DNA of 6,281 nt from the NCBI GenBank assembly GCA_900320765.1, contig ONTN01000084.1, positions 1 through 6,281 on the forward strand, in the 5' to 3' direction. Positions 1 to 5,965 of the stretch are shown one piece after another (positions within the stretch are counted from its first letter, which is position 1; each line of letters opens with the position of its first letter). The DNA is from an uncultured Eubacteriales bacterium (GTDB lineage Bacteria; Bacillota; Clostridia; Oscillospirales; Oscillospiraceae). Position numbers and translations under genes: made by a program. A model generated the notes under the pieces. The model saw only the letters and a program-made list of their open reading frames with translations. It made no database searches and was not told where the DNA came from.

Positions 1-527
1 CCGATCATCGTGAAGGAGGCGTCCCAGGATACGCATACTCCGCCGCCTCCGGGGCTGTTGGTGGTCTCATAAAGCGCCTCATTATTCTTTATAACGGTGT
101 TAACCGCCGTGTAAGCGGCTCCGGACTCTACCGCGACTCCGCCGCCGTATCCGTTCGTCCAATCACCCTTGCCGCTGCCGGCTCTGCCGTTCTTAATGAC
201 GGAGCCAACGGTCTTGAGGCTGCCGGACGTCACTCTTACTACTCTCACAAGTCCGTTTCCGTCGAGGGTAACGTCATCCATCTCGACGCCCGCGCTCACG
301 ACGATAAGGTCGGTGCCGGAGAAGCCCTCGGCGGCCTTTATCGCAAAGCCGTTACCCTTGAGCGTTACGCCCGAAGTGAGGTACAGGGTCTCGGTGAGGC
401 TGACGTCCTCAGTAAGCTCGATGACTCCGTCTTCCGCCTCGGGCAAAAGCCCGTCGGCTGTCGCGGTGATTGCCGACGCTCCGATAACAAAAATAACGGC
501 GATTATTATCATAATAGCCTTTTTCAT
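1..527 (-). CDS. Exported beta-helix repeat protein, 3' end beyond the left edge (partial)
   Basis: The reading frame opens with ATG at 527-525 and stays open for 175 codons to the window edge, so the C-terminus is missing. Residues 1-24 form a clear Sec signal peptide: MKK, then a hydrophobic run (AIMIIIAVIFVIG), then small residues ending ATA before Asp25, a plausible signal peptidase I site. There is no lipobox cysteine, so it is not an LspA substrate. The mature part looks like a right-handed beta-solenoid: short strands rich in V, T, G and N (GVTLKGNGF near 53-61, VEMDDVTLDGNG near 81-92, VIKNG near 110-114), followed by two GGGV units (GGGVAVESGAAYT near 128-140 and GGGVCVSWDASFT near 161-173). 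Such GGGVxVxxxAxFT units are typical of pectate-lyase-fold and Pmp-like adhesin repeats. An AAAGGA ribosome site sits 8 bp upstream. It is probably cell-surface or secreted; substrate or ligand unknown. The fold assignment is inference from pattern; export is well supported. Confidence 0.8.
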   Translation of the reverse strand, partial: MKKAIMIIIAVIFVIGASAITATADGLLPEAEDGVIELTEDVSLTETLYLTSGVTLKGNGFAIKAAEGFSGTDLIVVSAGVEMDDVTLDGNGLVRVVRVTSGSLKTVGSVIKNGRAGSGKGDWTNGYGGGVAVESGAAYTAVNTVIKNNEALYETTNSPGGGGVCVSWDASFTMI

Positions 528-535
528 AGTAAACA

Positions 536-541
536 TCCTTT
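536..541 (-). promoter_or_regulatory. Ribosome binding site AAAGGA for the exported beta-helix gene
   Basis: The minus strand reads AAAGGA eight bases before the ATG at 527. It decides the start of this gene, and the MKK signal peptide directly follows that start. Confidence 0.75.
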
Positions 542-556
542 CGTGGGTTTTTATTC

Positions 557-581
557 GGGGCTCGCGCCCTTGCCTCGCCCC
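557..581 (-). other. Possible hairpin in the 5' leader of the beta-helix gene
   Basis: On the minus strand GGGC-GCGA-GCCC (569-558) forms a 4-bp stem closed by a GNRA-type tetraloop. An alternative, longer pairing uses GGGGC (581-577) with GCCCC (561-557). The two pairings compete for the same GCCC arm. The element would lie in the transcribed leader if the upstream promoter candidate is real. With stems this short it may be chance in a GC-rich stretch. Confidence 0.25.
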
Positions 582-592
582 TTTGTTTGACT

Positions 593-620
593 ATAATATA
601 TCATCCGATAGTTATCTAAA
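593..620 (-). promoter_or_regulatory. Candidate sigma-A-type promoter for the beta-helix gene
   Basis: The minus strand shows TTTAGA (620-615; 4 of 6 matches to the -35 consensus), a 16-bp spacer, and TATTAT (598-593; 5 of 6 matches to the -10 consensus). Transcription would start near 586, giving a leader of roughly 58 bases before the ATG at 527. It lies in an AT-rich gap after the rluD-type gene, where a separately transcribed gene would need a promoter. The -35 box overlaps the end of an inverted repeat. AT-rich DNA produces chance matches, so confidence is moderate. Confidence 0.4.
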
Positions 621-680
621 CTGTTACTTTTGCAAATATATTTTGAAAAAATATTTATTTCTCGTAATAAAATAACAGTT
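619..680. repeat. Inverted repeat in the AT-rich gap between the rluD-type and beta-helix genes
   Basis: AACTGTTA (619-626) is matched exactly by TAACAGTT (673-680) in inverted orientation. The pairing extends to 12 positions (619-630 with 669-680), with a single non-Watson-Crick position that would be a U-G wobble in a minus-strand transcript but a C-A mismatch in a plus-strand one. The enclosed bases are almost all A and T and can form further weak pairs. There is no T-run after the left arm, so it is not a classical terminator. It could be an operator beside the candidate promoter at 593-620 or a structured 3' end of the upstream operon. Confidence 0.5.
646..675 (-). terminator. Weak terminator candidate after the rluD-type gene
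   Basis: On the minus strand TTATTT (675-670) can pair with AAATAA (660-655) across a 9-base loop, and six T residues follow (651-646). The stem is only A-U pairs, so it would be much weaker than a standard intrinsic terminator. It lies 23 bp past the rluD-type stop, in the right place to end that transcript. It competes with the larger inverted repeat at 619-680. Confidence 0.2.
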
Positions 681-697
681 CTATAACGGAGGCACTA

Positions 698-1597
698 TTA
701 TAAGCTTTTTAATACTTTTATAAAGTAATCGGGCAGGCCGCACTCTAACTCTACGGGCTCCTTCGTCGCCGGGTGGATGAAGCGGAGCTTTTTTGCGTGG
801 AGGCATTGACCCTCGAGGCCGGGCCAGGGCTTTTTCGAGCCGTAGACCGTATCGCCGAGGACGGGGTGGCCGATATACGCCATATGCACCCTTATCTGGT
901 GGGTGCGGCCTGTCTCAAGGCGCATACGGGCGTGGGTAAAGCCGGGATAGCGCGCTATGACCTCCCAATGTGTGACGGCCTCGCGGGAGTTTTTCTCCGT
1001 GACCGCCTGCTTTTTTCTGTCGGTCGGGTGGCGGCCGATCGGGGCGTCCACCGTGCCGGAGTCCTCGCGCAGATTGCCGACGAGGACGGCCTCGTAAACT
1101 CTTGAGAGACTGTGATCCTTAAGCTGGTCGGCGAGGAATTTATGGGCGGCGTCGTTCTTCGCCGCGATGATGAGGCCCGAGGTGTCCTTATCTATTCTGT
1201 GGACTATACCGGGGCGGATAATGCCGTTTATCCCGGAGAGGGAATCGCCGCAATGATTCAAAAGGGCGTTCACGAGAGTGCCGCCGGAGTGACCCGGGGC
1301 GGGGTGGACTACCATTCCCTTCGGCTTGTTCACCACGATAACGTCCGAATCCTCGAATACGATATCGAGGGGGATATTCTCCGCGCTGACCTCTAGCTCC
1401 CGCGGCTCGGGAAGGTCGAGAGAAAACATATCCCCCGCCGCCGTCTTATAGCTCTTTTTGAGCTTTTTCCCCCGGAGAGTGACCGAGCCGGAGTCGATAA
1501 GCCCGGCTATGAAGCTGCGGCTTAGCTCCGGAAGGCTCTCGGAGAGAAAGGCGTCGAGCCGCGCTCCGTCGCGGTCACAGGCTACTGTCTTCGTCAT
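698..1597 (-). CDS. rluD: RluA/RluD-family 23S rRNA pseudouridine synthase
   Basis: This 299-residue protein converts uridine to pseudouridine in RNA; family members with this architecture act on 23S rRNA (RluD modifies helix 69). An N-terminal S4-like RNA-binding region (about 12-60; RLDAFLSESLPELSRS and SGSVTLRGKKLKKSYK) is followed by the catalytic domain. The catalytic motif is HRIDKDTSGL at 133-142, with Asp136 as the expected nucleophile. VVNKPKGMVVHP (88-99) and the conserved RTHQIRVH (231-238) are also intact. Length is normal for the family. The ATG at 1597-1595 has GGAG (1607-1604) six bases upstream, inside the end of lspA. The gene overlaps lspA by 23 bp, which implies coupled translation. 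This is the position of ylyB in Bacillus. The exact target uridines cannot be read from sequence, so the symbol denotes the subfamily. Confidence 0.9.
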   Translation of the reverse strand: MTKTVACDRDGARLDAFLSESLPELSRSFIAGLIDSGSVTLRGKKLKKSYKTAAGDMFSLDLPEPRELEVSAENIPLDIVFEDSDVIVVNKPKGMVVHPAPGHSGGTLVNALLNHCGDSLSGINGIIRPGIVHRIDKDTSGLIIAAKNDAAHKFLADQLKDHSLSRVYEAVLVGNLREDSGTVDAPIGRHPTDRKKQAVTEKNSREAVTHWEVIARYPGFTHARMRLETGRTHQIRVHMAYIGHPVLGDTVYGSKKPWPGLEGQCLHAKKLRFIHPATKEPVELECGLPDYFIKVLKSL

Positions 1598-2123
1598 CGT
1601 TTTCTCCGCTCTTCTTCTCGCGGCTCTCCCTCAGTCTCTTTAGCTCGGGCATCGACGAGGCTTTTTTCTCCCGCTCCTCCCTTATGGAGCGAGCCCCGTA
1701 GAGGATAACGAAAATGGCAGCGCCGACGGTGATGAAGCTGTCCGCCACGTTGAAGACGGGGAAGGATATAAACTCGGTCTCGATCATATCGACGACGTAG
1801 CCGAGCATTATCCTGTCAACGGCGTTACCGACGGCTCCGCCGAGGATGAGGGCGAGGGCGAAGCTCTCCCATTTGGGGAGCTTGTTTCTTATTAGTATCA
1901 CGATGAGTACTATGCTCACGGCTACCGATATAACTGCGAGGACCCAGCGGAAATCGCTCTCCGACATCAGCGACCATGCCATACCGGTGTTTTTTATCCG
2001 CGTGAGCCCCAAAACCCCGGGGATCAGATGGATATGCTGACCCCACGAAAGATCGGAGGTTATCAGATATTTCGTAAGCTGATCGAGAGCTACGCAGACA
2101 AGTGCGATCAATAGATAGATCAT
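1575..2123 (-). CDS. lspA: Lipoprotein signal peptidase (signal peptidase II)
   Basis: LspA is a membrane aspartyl protease that cuts the signal peptide of diacylglyceryl-modified prolipoproteins just before the lipidated cysteine. From the ATG at 2123 the protein has 182 residues. Four hydrophobic segments can be seen: about 1-20, 57-79, 87-99 (short) and 128-143. Family signatures are present: VALDQLTK (11-18), the NTGMAWS box (45-51), GNAVDR (99-104), and the catalytic aspartates Asp112 (in GYVVDMIE) and Asp128 (in FNVADS). A highly charged cytosolic tail of about 38 residues follows the last membrane segment, making it longer than the usual 160 or so. An in-frame TTG at 2135 would add four residues but would use the ribosome site as codons, so the ATG is chosen. 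The gene's end overlaps the rluD-type gene. A strong hairpin precedes it, so its expression may depend on read-through. Confidence 0.95.
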   Translation of the reverse strand: MIYLLIALVCVALDQLTKYLITSDLSWGQHIHLIPGVLGLTRIKNTGMAWSLMSESDFRWVLAVISVAVSIVLIVILIRNKLPKWESFALALILGGAVGNAVDRIMLGYVVDMIETEFISFPVFNVADSFITVGAAIFVILYGARSIREEREKKASSMPELKRLRESREKKSGENDDEDSSL

Positions 2124-2128
2124 AGCTT

Positions 2129-2133
2129 CCTCC
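2129..2133 (-). promoter_or_regulatory. Ribosome binding site GGAGG deciding the lspA start
   Basis: The minus strand reads GGAGG, followed by AAGCT and then the ATG at 2123. The spacing is ideal, and the site would be destroyed as a leader signal if translation began at the TTG at 2135. It directly follows the T-run of the hairpin at 2134-2166. Confidence 0.85.
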
Positions 2134-2166
2134 AAAAAAGCCGCGGCGGGGCTAAGCTCGCCGCGG
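2134..2166 (-). terminator. Intrinsic terminator-like hairpin between ileS and lspA
   Basis: On the minus strand CCGCGGCG (2166-2159) pairs perfectly with CGCCGCGG (2148-2141): eight base pairs, all G-C, with a 10-base loop, followed by C and six T residues (2139-2134). This meets the textbook form of a Rho-independent terminator for transcription leaving ileS, whose stop is at 2180-2178. No comparable T-run exists on the plus strand side, so it is oriented for the minus strand. Because it sits immediately before the lspA ribosome site, it may be a partial terminator that lowers lspA-rluD expression relative to ileS. Confidence 0.8.
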
Positions 2167-2177
2167 TATGGGTTTAT

Positions 2178-4982
2178 TTATTCGAGAGCTGATACGACCT
2201 CGGCGCAGCGGCGGCAGAGCTCGGGATGAGCCTTTACCTCGCCGACCGTGGCGCTTCTCGTCCAGCAGCGCGGGCACTTCTCCTTATCGCAGGGCTCGGC
2301 GAGGACGGTAACGCCCTCGGTCTCGCCCGCAAGACCCTCGCCCTCGCCCTTTACAACGTGGACGCGGGATACGATTAAGACGGCGGCAAGGTCCATATCG
2401 CCGAGCTTTTCGATCTCGGCGGCGGCCTTTTCGGTCGCAAAGAGTGTCACCTCGGCGTCAAGCGGCTTGCCGATGGACTTGTCGGCGCGCTTTGCCTCGA
2501 GCGCCTTGAGCACGTCGGCGCGGAGCTTCATAACGTAAGCCCACTTCGCGCTCTCCTCCTCGGTGAGGACGCGCTCGGGGTGAGCCTGCGGCATATCATT
2601 CAGCATGACGTGCCTCGTATCGTCGTCTGAGCCGTGCGGCATAGCCTGCCAGATCTCGTTTGCCGTGAAGGCGAGGATCGGGGCAAGCAGGCGGACGAGG
2701 GTATCGAGGATGACGTAGATGGCGGACTGGGCGCTTTTTCTCGAGAGGCTTTCGACTCCGTCACAGTAGAGCCTGTCCTTGATTACGTCGAGGTAGAAGT
2801 TCGACATCTCGACCACGCAGAAGTTATGGATAGCGTAGGATACGGCGTGGAACTCGTACTTCTCGTACGCGGCTATGCACTTCTCGCGCAGGGCCTCGAG
2901 CTGGACGAGGGCCCACTTATCGAGGGGCAGCATATCCTGATAGGCGACGGCCTTATCGGGCTCGAAGCCGGAGAGGTTGCCGAGGATATAGCGGGCGGTG
3001 TTCCTTATCTTGAGGTACTTATCGGAGAGCTGCTTGAAAATGTTCTCGGAGCAGCGCATATCGAGCCTGTAATCGGCGGAGGCGACCCAGAGCCTGATAA
3101 GGTCGGCGCCGTATTTCTTTATGATATCCTCGGGGGCGATGCCGTTGCCGAGGGATTTATGCATCGCGCGTCCCTCGCCGTCCACCGTCCAGCCGTGGGT
3201 AAGCACGGAGCGGTAGGGGGCAGAGCCCTTGACCGCCACGGCGGTGAGCAAGCTTGACTGGAACCAGCCGCGGTACTGGTCGCCGCCCTCAAGGTAGAGG
3301 TCCGCAGGCCAGGTGCCGGGAGCGTCGAGCTCCATCGAGGCGATGTGGGTGGAGCCGGAGTCGAACCAGCCGTCGAGGGTATCGGTTTCCTTCGTGAATA
3401 CCTTGCCGCCGCAATGCGGGCAGGTGAAGCCCGAGGGCAGAAGGTCGGCGGTCTCGCGCTTGAACCAGGCGTTCGAGCCCTCGGCGCGGAATATCTCGCT
3501 TATCTTTCCGATGGTCTCCTCGGTGCAGACGGGCTTTCCGCAATCCTCGCAGTAGAACACGGGGATCGGTAGACCCCAATGGCGCTGGCGGGAGATGCAC
3601 CAGTCGGCGCGCTCGCGGATCATGCTCGCCATGCGCTCCTCGCCCCAGTCGGGCGTCCAGGTAACGGCCTTCGCTGCCTTGACGGCCTCCTCCTTGAAGG
3701 AGTCGACAGAGCAGAACCACTGGTCGGTGGCTCGGAAGATTATGGGGTTCTTGCAGCGCCAGCAATGCGGATAGGAGTGGGTCATATCCTCGGAGGCGAG
3801 GATAGCGCCGGCGGCGACGAGGTCCGCGAAAATGGGCTCGTGTGCCTTGAGGACGGAGAGACCCTCGTATTTCCCGGCGAAGGAATTGAAGCGTCCGCTG
3901 TCGTCCACGTTCACCTTGAGATCGCGGCCCTGCGGGATCTGTGGGTACTTGCGGCAGACGTTGTAGTCGTCCGCTCCGTAAGCCGGGGCGGTGTGGACGC
4001 AGCCGGTGCCGGCGTCGAGGGTGACGTGGTCGCCCAGTATGACGAGGCTCGTCTGATCGAAGAGGGGGTGCTTCGCGGTTATGAGCTCAAGCTCGCCGCC
4101 CTTGAAAATATGAAGGGTCTCGGAAAGCTCGAGGCCAGCCTTTTTGAGGACGGACTCGCAAAGCTCGGTCGCCATTATATAGTTCTCCCCGTTCGAGGCG
4201 CGGACGAGGCTGTAATCGAGGGCGGGATTTAAGCAGATTGCGAGGTTTCCGGGTATCGTCCAGGTCGTAGTCGTCCAGATAACGAAGTAGGTATTCTTGA
4301 GGTCTGCGTACCCGGAGAGCCTCCCGAGGTCGTCCTCAACGCGGAATTTGACGAAGATGGTCGTGACCTTGTCGTCGGCGTACTCGATCTCGGCCTCGGC
4401 AAGGGCGGTCTCGTCGTGCGGGCACCAGTAAACGGGCTTCTTGCCCTTGTAGATATAGCCCTTTGAGTACATCTTGCCGAAGACCTTGACCTCCTCGGCC
4501 TCGAACTTCGGGTCCATCGTGAGATAGGGCATATCCCAGGCGCCGAGGAAGCCGAGGCGCTTGAACTCCGAGCGCTGGATATCGACGAAGTTTTGTGCGA
4601 ACTCGTGGCAGGCGTCGCGGAATTCGGGGATCGTCATAGCCTTGCGGTTCAGCTTCTGCTGCTTGATTATAGCGGACTCGATGGGCATACCGTGGTTATC
4701 CCAGCCCGGTGTAAAGGGGGTGCGGTAGCCGGTCATCGACTTATAGCGGATGATAAAGTCCTTTATCGCCTTGTTGAGGGCGTGACCCATATGCAGGTGC
4801 CCGTTCGAGAAGGGAGGGCCGTCATGCAGGATAAAGGCGGGCTTTCCCTCGTTTTTCTTAAGCATTTCCGCGTAAAGGCCGAGCTCCTCATCGCGCCTCA
4901 GCATCTCGGGCTCCCTCTGGGGAAGTCCGGCGCGCATCGGGAATTCGGTCTTCGGCAGGTTTAATGTCGCGTTGTAATCCAT
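2178..4982 (-). CDS. ileS: Isoleucyl-tRNA synthetase
   Basis: This cytosolic class I enzyme joins isoleucine to tRNA-Ile using ATP and edits mischarged valine. At 934 residues it is full length. In order: PPFSNGHLHMGH (56-67) carries the HIGH motif as HMGH; GWDNHGMPIE (93-102); the CP1 editing domain with WTTTTWTIPGN (236-246) and GTGCVHTAPAYGADDY (325-340, Asp338 or 339 region being the editing aspartate); WCISRQRHWG (461-470); a zinc-type insertion with Cys478, 481, 521 and 524; the GGDQYRGWF binding segment (566-574); AMHKS (606-610) at the KMSKS loop; a helical anticodon-binding domain (about 680-850); and a C-terminal zinc finger (Cys903, 906, 923, 926). This is the bacterial type 1 form with the C-terminal zinc site. 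The ATG at 4982 has AGGAG (4993-4989) six bases upstream. It lies 63 bp after divIVA, as in other Gram-positive clusters, and no T-box leader is visible. Confidence 0.98.
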   Translation of the reverse strand: MDYNATLNLPKTEFPMRAGLPQREPEMLRRDEELGLYAEMLKKNEGKPAFILHDGPPFSNGHLHMGHALNKAIKDFIIRYKSMTGYRTPFTPGWDNHGMPIESAIIKQQKLNRKAMTIPEFRDACHEFAQNFVDIQRSEFKRLGFLGAWDMPYLTMDPKFEAEEVKVFGKMYSKGYIYKGKKPVYWCPHDETALAEAEIEYADDKVTTIFVKFRVEDDLGRLSGYADLKNTYFVIWTTTTWTIPGNLAICLNPALDYSLVRASNGENYIMATELCESVLKKAGLELSETLHIFKGGELELITAKHPLFDQTSLVILGDHVTLDAGTGCVHTAPAYGADDYNVCRKYPQIPQGRDLKVNVDDSGRFNSFAGKYEGLSVLKAHEPIFADLVAAGAILASEDMTHSYPHCWRCKNPIIFRATDQWFCSVDSFKEEAVKAAKAVTWTPDWGEERMASMIRERADWCISRQRHWGLPIPVFYCEDCGKPVCTEETIGKISEIFRAEGSNAWFKRETADLLPSGFTCPHCGGKVFTKETDTLDGWFDSGSTHIASMELDAPGTWPADLYLEGGDQYRGWFQSSLLTAVAVKGSAPYRSVLTHGWTVDGEGRAMHKSLGNGIAPEDIIKKYGADLIRLWVASADYRLDMRCSENIFKQLSDKYLKIRNTARYILGNLSGFEPDKAVAYQDMLPLDKWALVQLEALREKCIAAYEKYEFHAVSYAIHNFCVVEMSNFYLDVIKDRLYCDGVESLSRKSAQSAIYVILDTLVRLLAPILAFTANEIWQAMPHGSDDDTRHVMLNDMPQAHPERVLTEEESAKWAYVMKLRADVLKALEAKRADKSIGKPLDAEVTLFATEKAAAEIEKLGDMDLAAVLIVSRVHVVKGEGEGLAGETEGVTVLAEPCDKEKCPRCWTRSATVGEVKAHPELCRRCAEVVSALE

Positions 4983-5019
4983 ATTTCTCTCCTAAAGTCA
5001 AATGTCAAAACATACTTAG

Positions 5020-5038
5020 GCGGGGGCAGAGCCCCCGC
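5020..5038. other. GC-only hairpin between divIVA and ileS
   Basis: GCGGGGGC (5020-5027) and GCCCCCGC (5031-5038) form a perfect 8-bp stem with a 3-base loop (7 bp with a 5-base loop if the tight closing pair is open). On the minus strand the 3' flank is CTAAGTATG with four T residues only later, so it is a poor terminator for divIVA. On the plus strand it is followed by TTTATATTTATTT, which looks more terminator-like, but no plus-strand gene is present to end. It could stabilise or mark a processing point in the divIVA-ileS message, or be a copy of a dispersed palindrome. Confidence 0.55.
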
Positions 5039-5045
5039 TTTATAT

Positions 5046-5924
5046 TTATTTCTTGCCCTCTTCGTACTTGGAGCCGAACTGCAGGTCGTCGAACTTGAAC
5101 TTGGGGCGCGGGGTTATCTCCTCGTCCTCCTCCGTCCAGAGCTTCTCCTGCGCGACCTCCTCAAGCTTGAGGTCGGGAACTCTCTTCGTCTCCTCAAGGG
5201 ACTCGTCGTAGGCGCCCCTCTCCTCCATAATATCGTTCACGAAGGACTCGATATCCGTCCTCGTCTCCTCTGCTGACGCGGGGGCGGGCTTCACGGGCTC
5301 GCGCTTTACGGGCGCGGGGGCGGGCTCGGCCTTGACAGGCTCGGGCGCGGGCTCGGCCTTCGGCTTCTCCCAAACGTTATCTCTCGAGCGGGCGGCGCCC
5401 TTCGGTCTCGCTCCGCCGCCCTCGGGGGAGAATACGGGAGCCTCGTCCTCAGCATCGGCGGGGGCGGGCTCTCCGGTCATCTCGGTCACCTTGCGCAAAA
5501 ACTCCGCCTGATTCGCTATAAGCTCGCGGTTGAGGGCGACAAACCTCGCGGTCTCTGCCTTTATCGAGGCGAGCCTGTCCTCCTCGCGGTCGGCTCTGCC
5601 CTTGACGTCCGCCACGGTGGTGTCTGCCTTCTTCTGAGCCTCGGCAAGAAGGGCGTCGCACTTCTCGCGGGTCTCGGCGAGCATATCGTCGCTCATCTTC
5701 TGCGCCGTCAAGAGGGCCATACGCATAGAGTCCTCGGTGGAGCGGTACTCCTCCACCTTGTCGACGAGGACCTTGAGCTTGCCCTTTAAAACGGCGTTTT
5801 CCTTGTAAAGCGCGGTGTAGTCCGCGCTGACGGTCTCAAGGAAATCGTCAACGGCGCCCATATCATAGCCGCCGAAGACGGCCTTGTTGAACTCCTGCTC
5901 CTGAATATTCTGCGGTGTCAGCAT
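5046..5924 (-). CDS. divIVA: DivIVA-family division/polarity protein
   Basis: DivIVA proteins sense curved membrane at septa and poles and recruit division or cell-wall factors. Residues 1-40 are the diagnostic N-terminal lipid-binding domain (MLTPQNIQEQEF, then FGGYDMGAVDDFLE at 17-30, then DYTALYKEN); Phe17 is the residue expected to insert into the membrane. A coiled coil follows from about 35 to 150, interrupted near 60-70 as is usual. From 151 to 220 there is a disordered Pro/Ala/Lys/Glu linker with three 9-residue repeats. The C-terminus has two acidic conserved-looking blocks: RTDIESFVNDIMEE (222-235) and KFKFDDLQFGSKYEE (275-289). At 292 residues it is much longer than Bacillus DivIVA (about 164) because of the linker and C-terminal blocks. 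MLTP is the conserved start. The AAGGA ribosome site is 11 bases from the ATG, slightly far. It stands 41 bp after sepF and 63 bp before ileS, its classic neighbours. Confidence 0.95.
   Translation of the reverse strand: MLTPQNIQEQEFNKAVFGGYDMGAVDDFLETVSADYTALYKENAVLKGKLKVLVDKVEEYRSTEDSMRMALLTAQKMSDDMLAETREKCDALLAEAQKKADTTVADVKGRADREEDRLASIKAETARFVALNRELIANQAEFLRKVTEMTGEPAPADAEDEAPVFSPEGGGARPKGAARSRDNVWEKPKAEPAPEPVKAEPAPAPVKREPVKPAPASAEETRTDIESFVNDIMEERGAYDESLEETKRVPDLKLEEVAQEKLWTEEDEEITPRPKFKFDDLQFGSKYEEGKK
5280..5360 (-). repeat. Three 9-residue repeats in the DivIVA linker
   Basis: Residues 189-215 read KAEPAPEPV, KAEPAPAPV, KREPVKPAP. The first two units are nearly identical in DNA as well: the 14-base string GCGGGCTCGGCCTT recurs at 5320-5333 and 5347-5360, exactly 27 bases apart. 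This points to duplication by slippage within the gene. The unit has the look of a flexible extended spacer. Confidence 0.8.
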
Positions 5925-5935
5925 ATCTTATCCCA

Positions 5936-5940
5936 TCCTT
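5936..5940 (-). promoter_or_regulatory. Ribosome binding site AAGGA for divIVA, long spacing
   Basis: The minus strand reads AAGGA with 11 bases before the ATG at 5924, longer than the usual 5-9. An ATG that overlaps it (AAGGATGGGATAA) is followed at once by a stop codon after one further codon, so it is not a useful start. The conserved MLTP protein start confirms 5924. Confidence 0.6.
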
Positions 5941-5965
5941 TTATCTAATGTTTGCCGGCGGGCGG

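Noticed and set aside
169..675. Plus-strand open frame of 168 codons across the left end
   Set aside because: It lies antisense to the signal-peptide-bearing minus-strand gene and has no recognisable domain. Its hydrophobic stretch is the reverse reading of the signal peptide region.
2124..2135. Earlier TTG start for lspA adding four residues
   Set aside because: The added codons are the GGAGG ribosome site itself, and the family's N-terminus fits the ATG at 2123.
2634..4232. Long plus-strand open frames (207 and 217 codons) inside ileS
   Set aside because: They are antisense to a full-length, motif-complete ileS. High-GC codon bias on one strand commonly leaves long open frames opposite it, and the translations show no domain features.
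5003..5008. Minus-strand TTGACA just before ileS as a -35 box
   Set aside because: A -10 box at normal distance would fall on the ileS ATG (AATATG, a poor match), which cannot give a transcript containing the good ribosome site.
5020..5045. Hairpin after divIVA as a divIVA terminator
   Set aside because: On the minus strand it is followed by CTAAGTATG rather than a T-run, so it does not meet the form of an intrinsic terminator in the direction of the genes.
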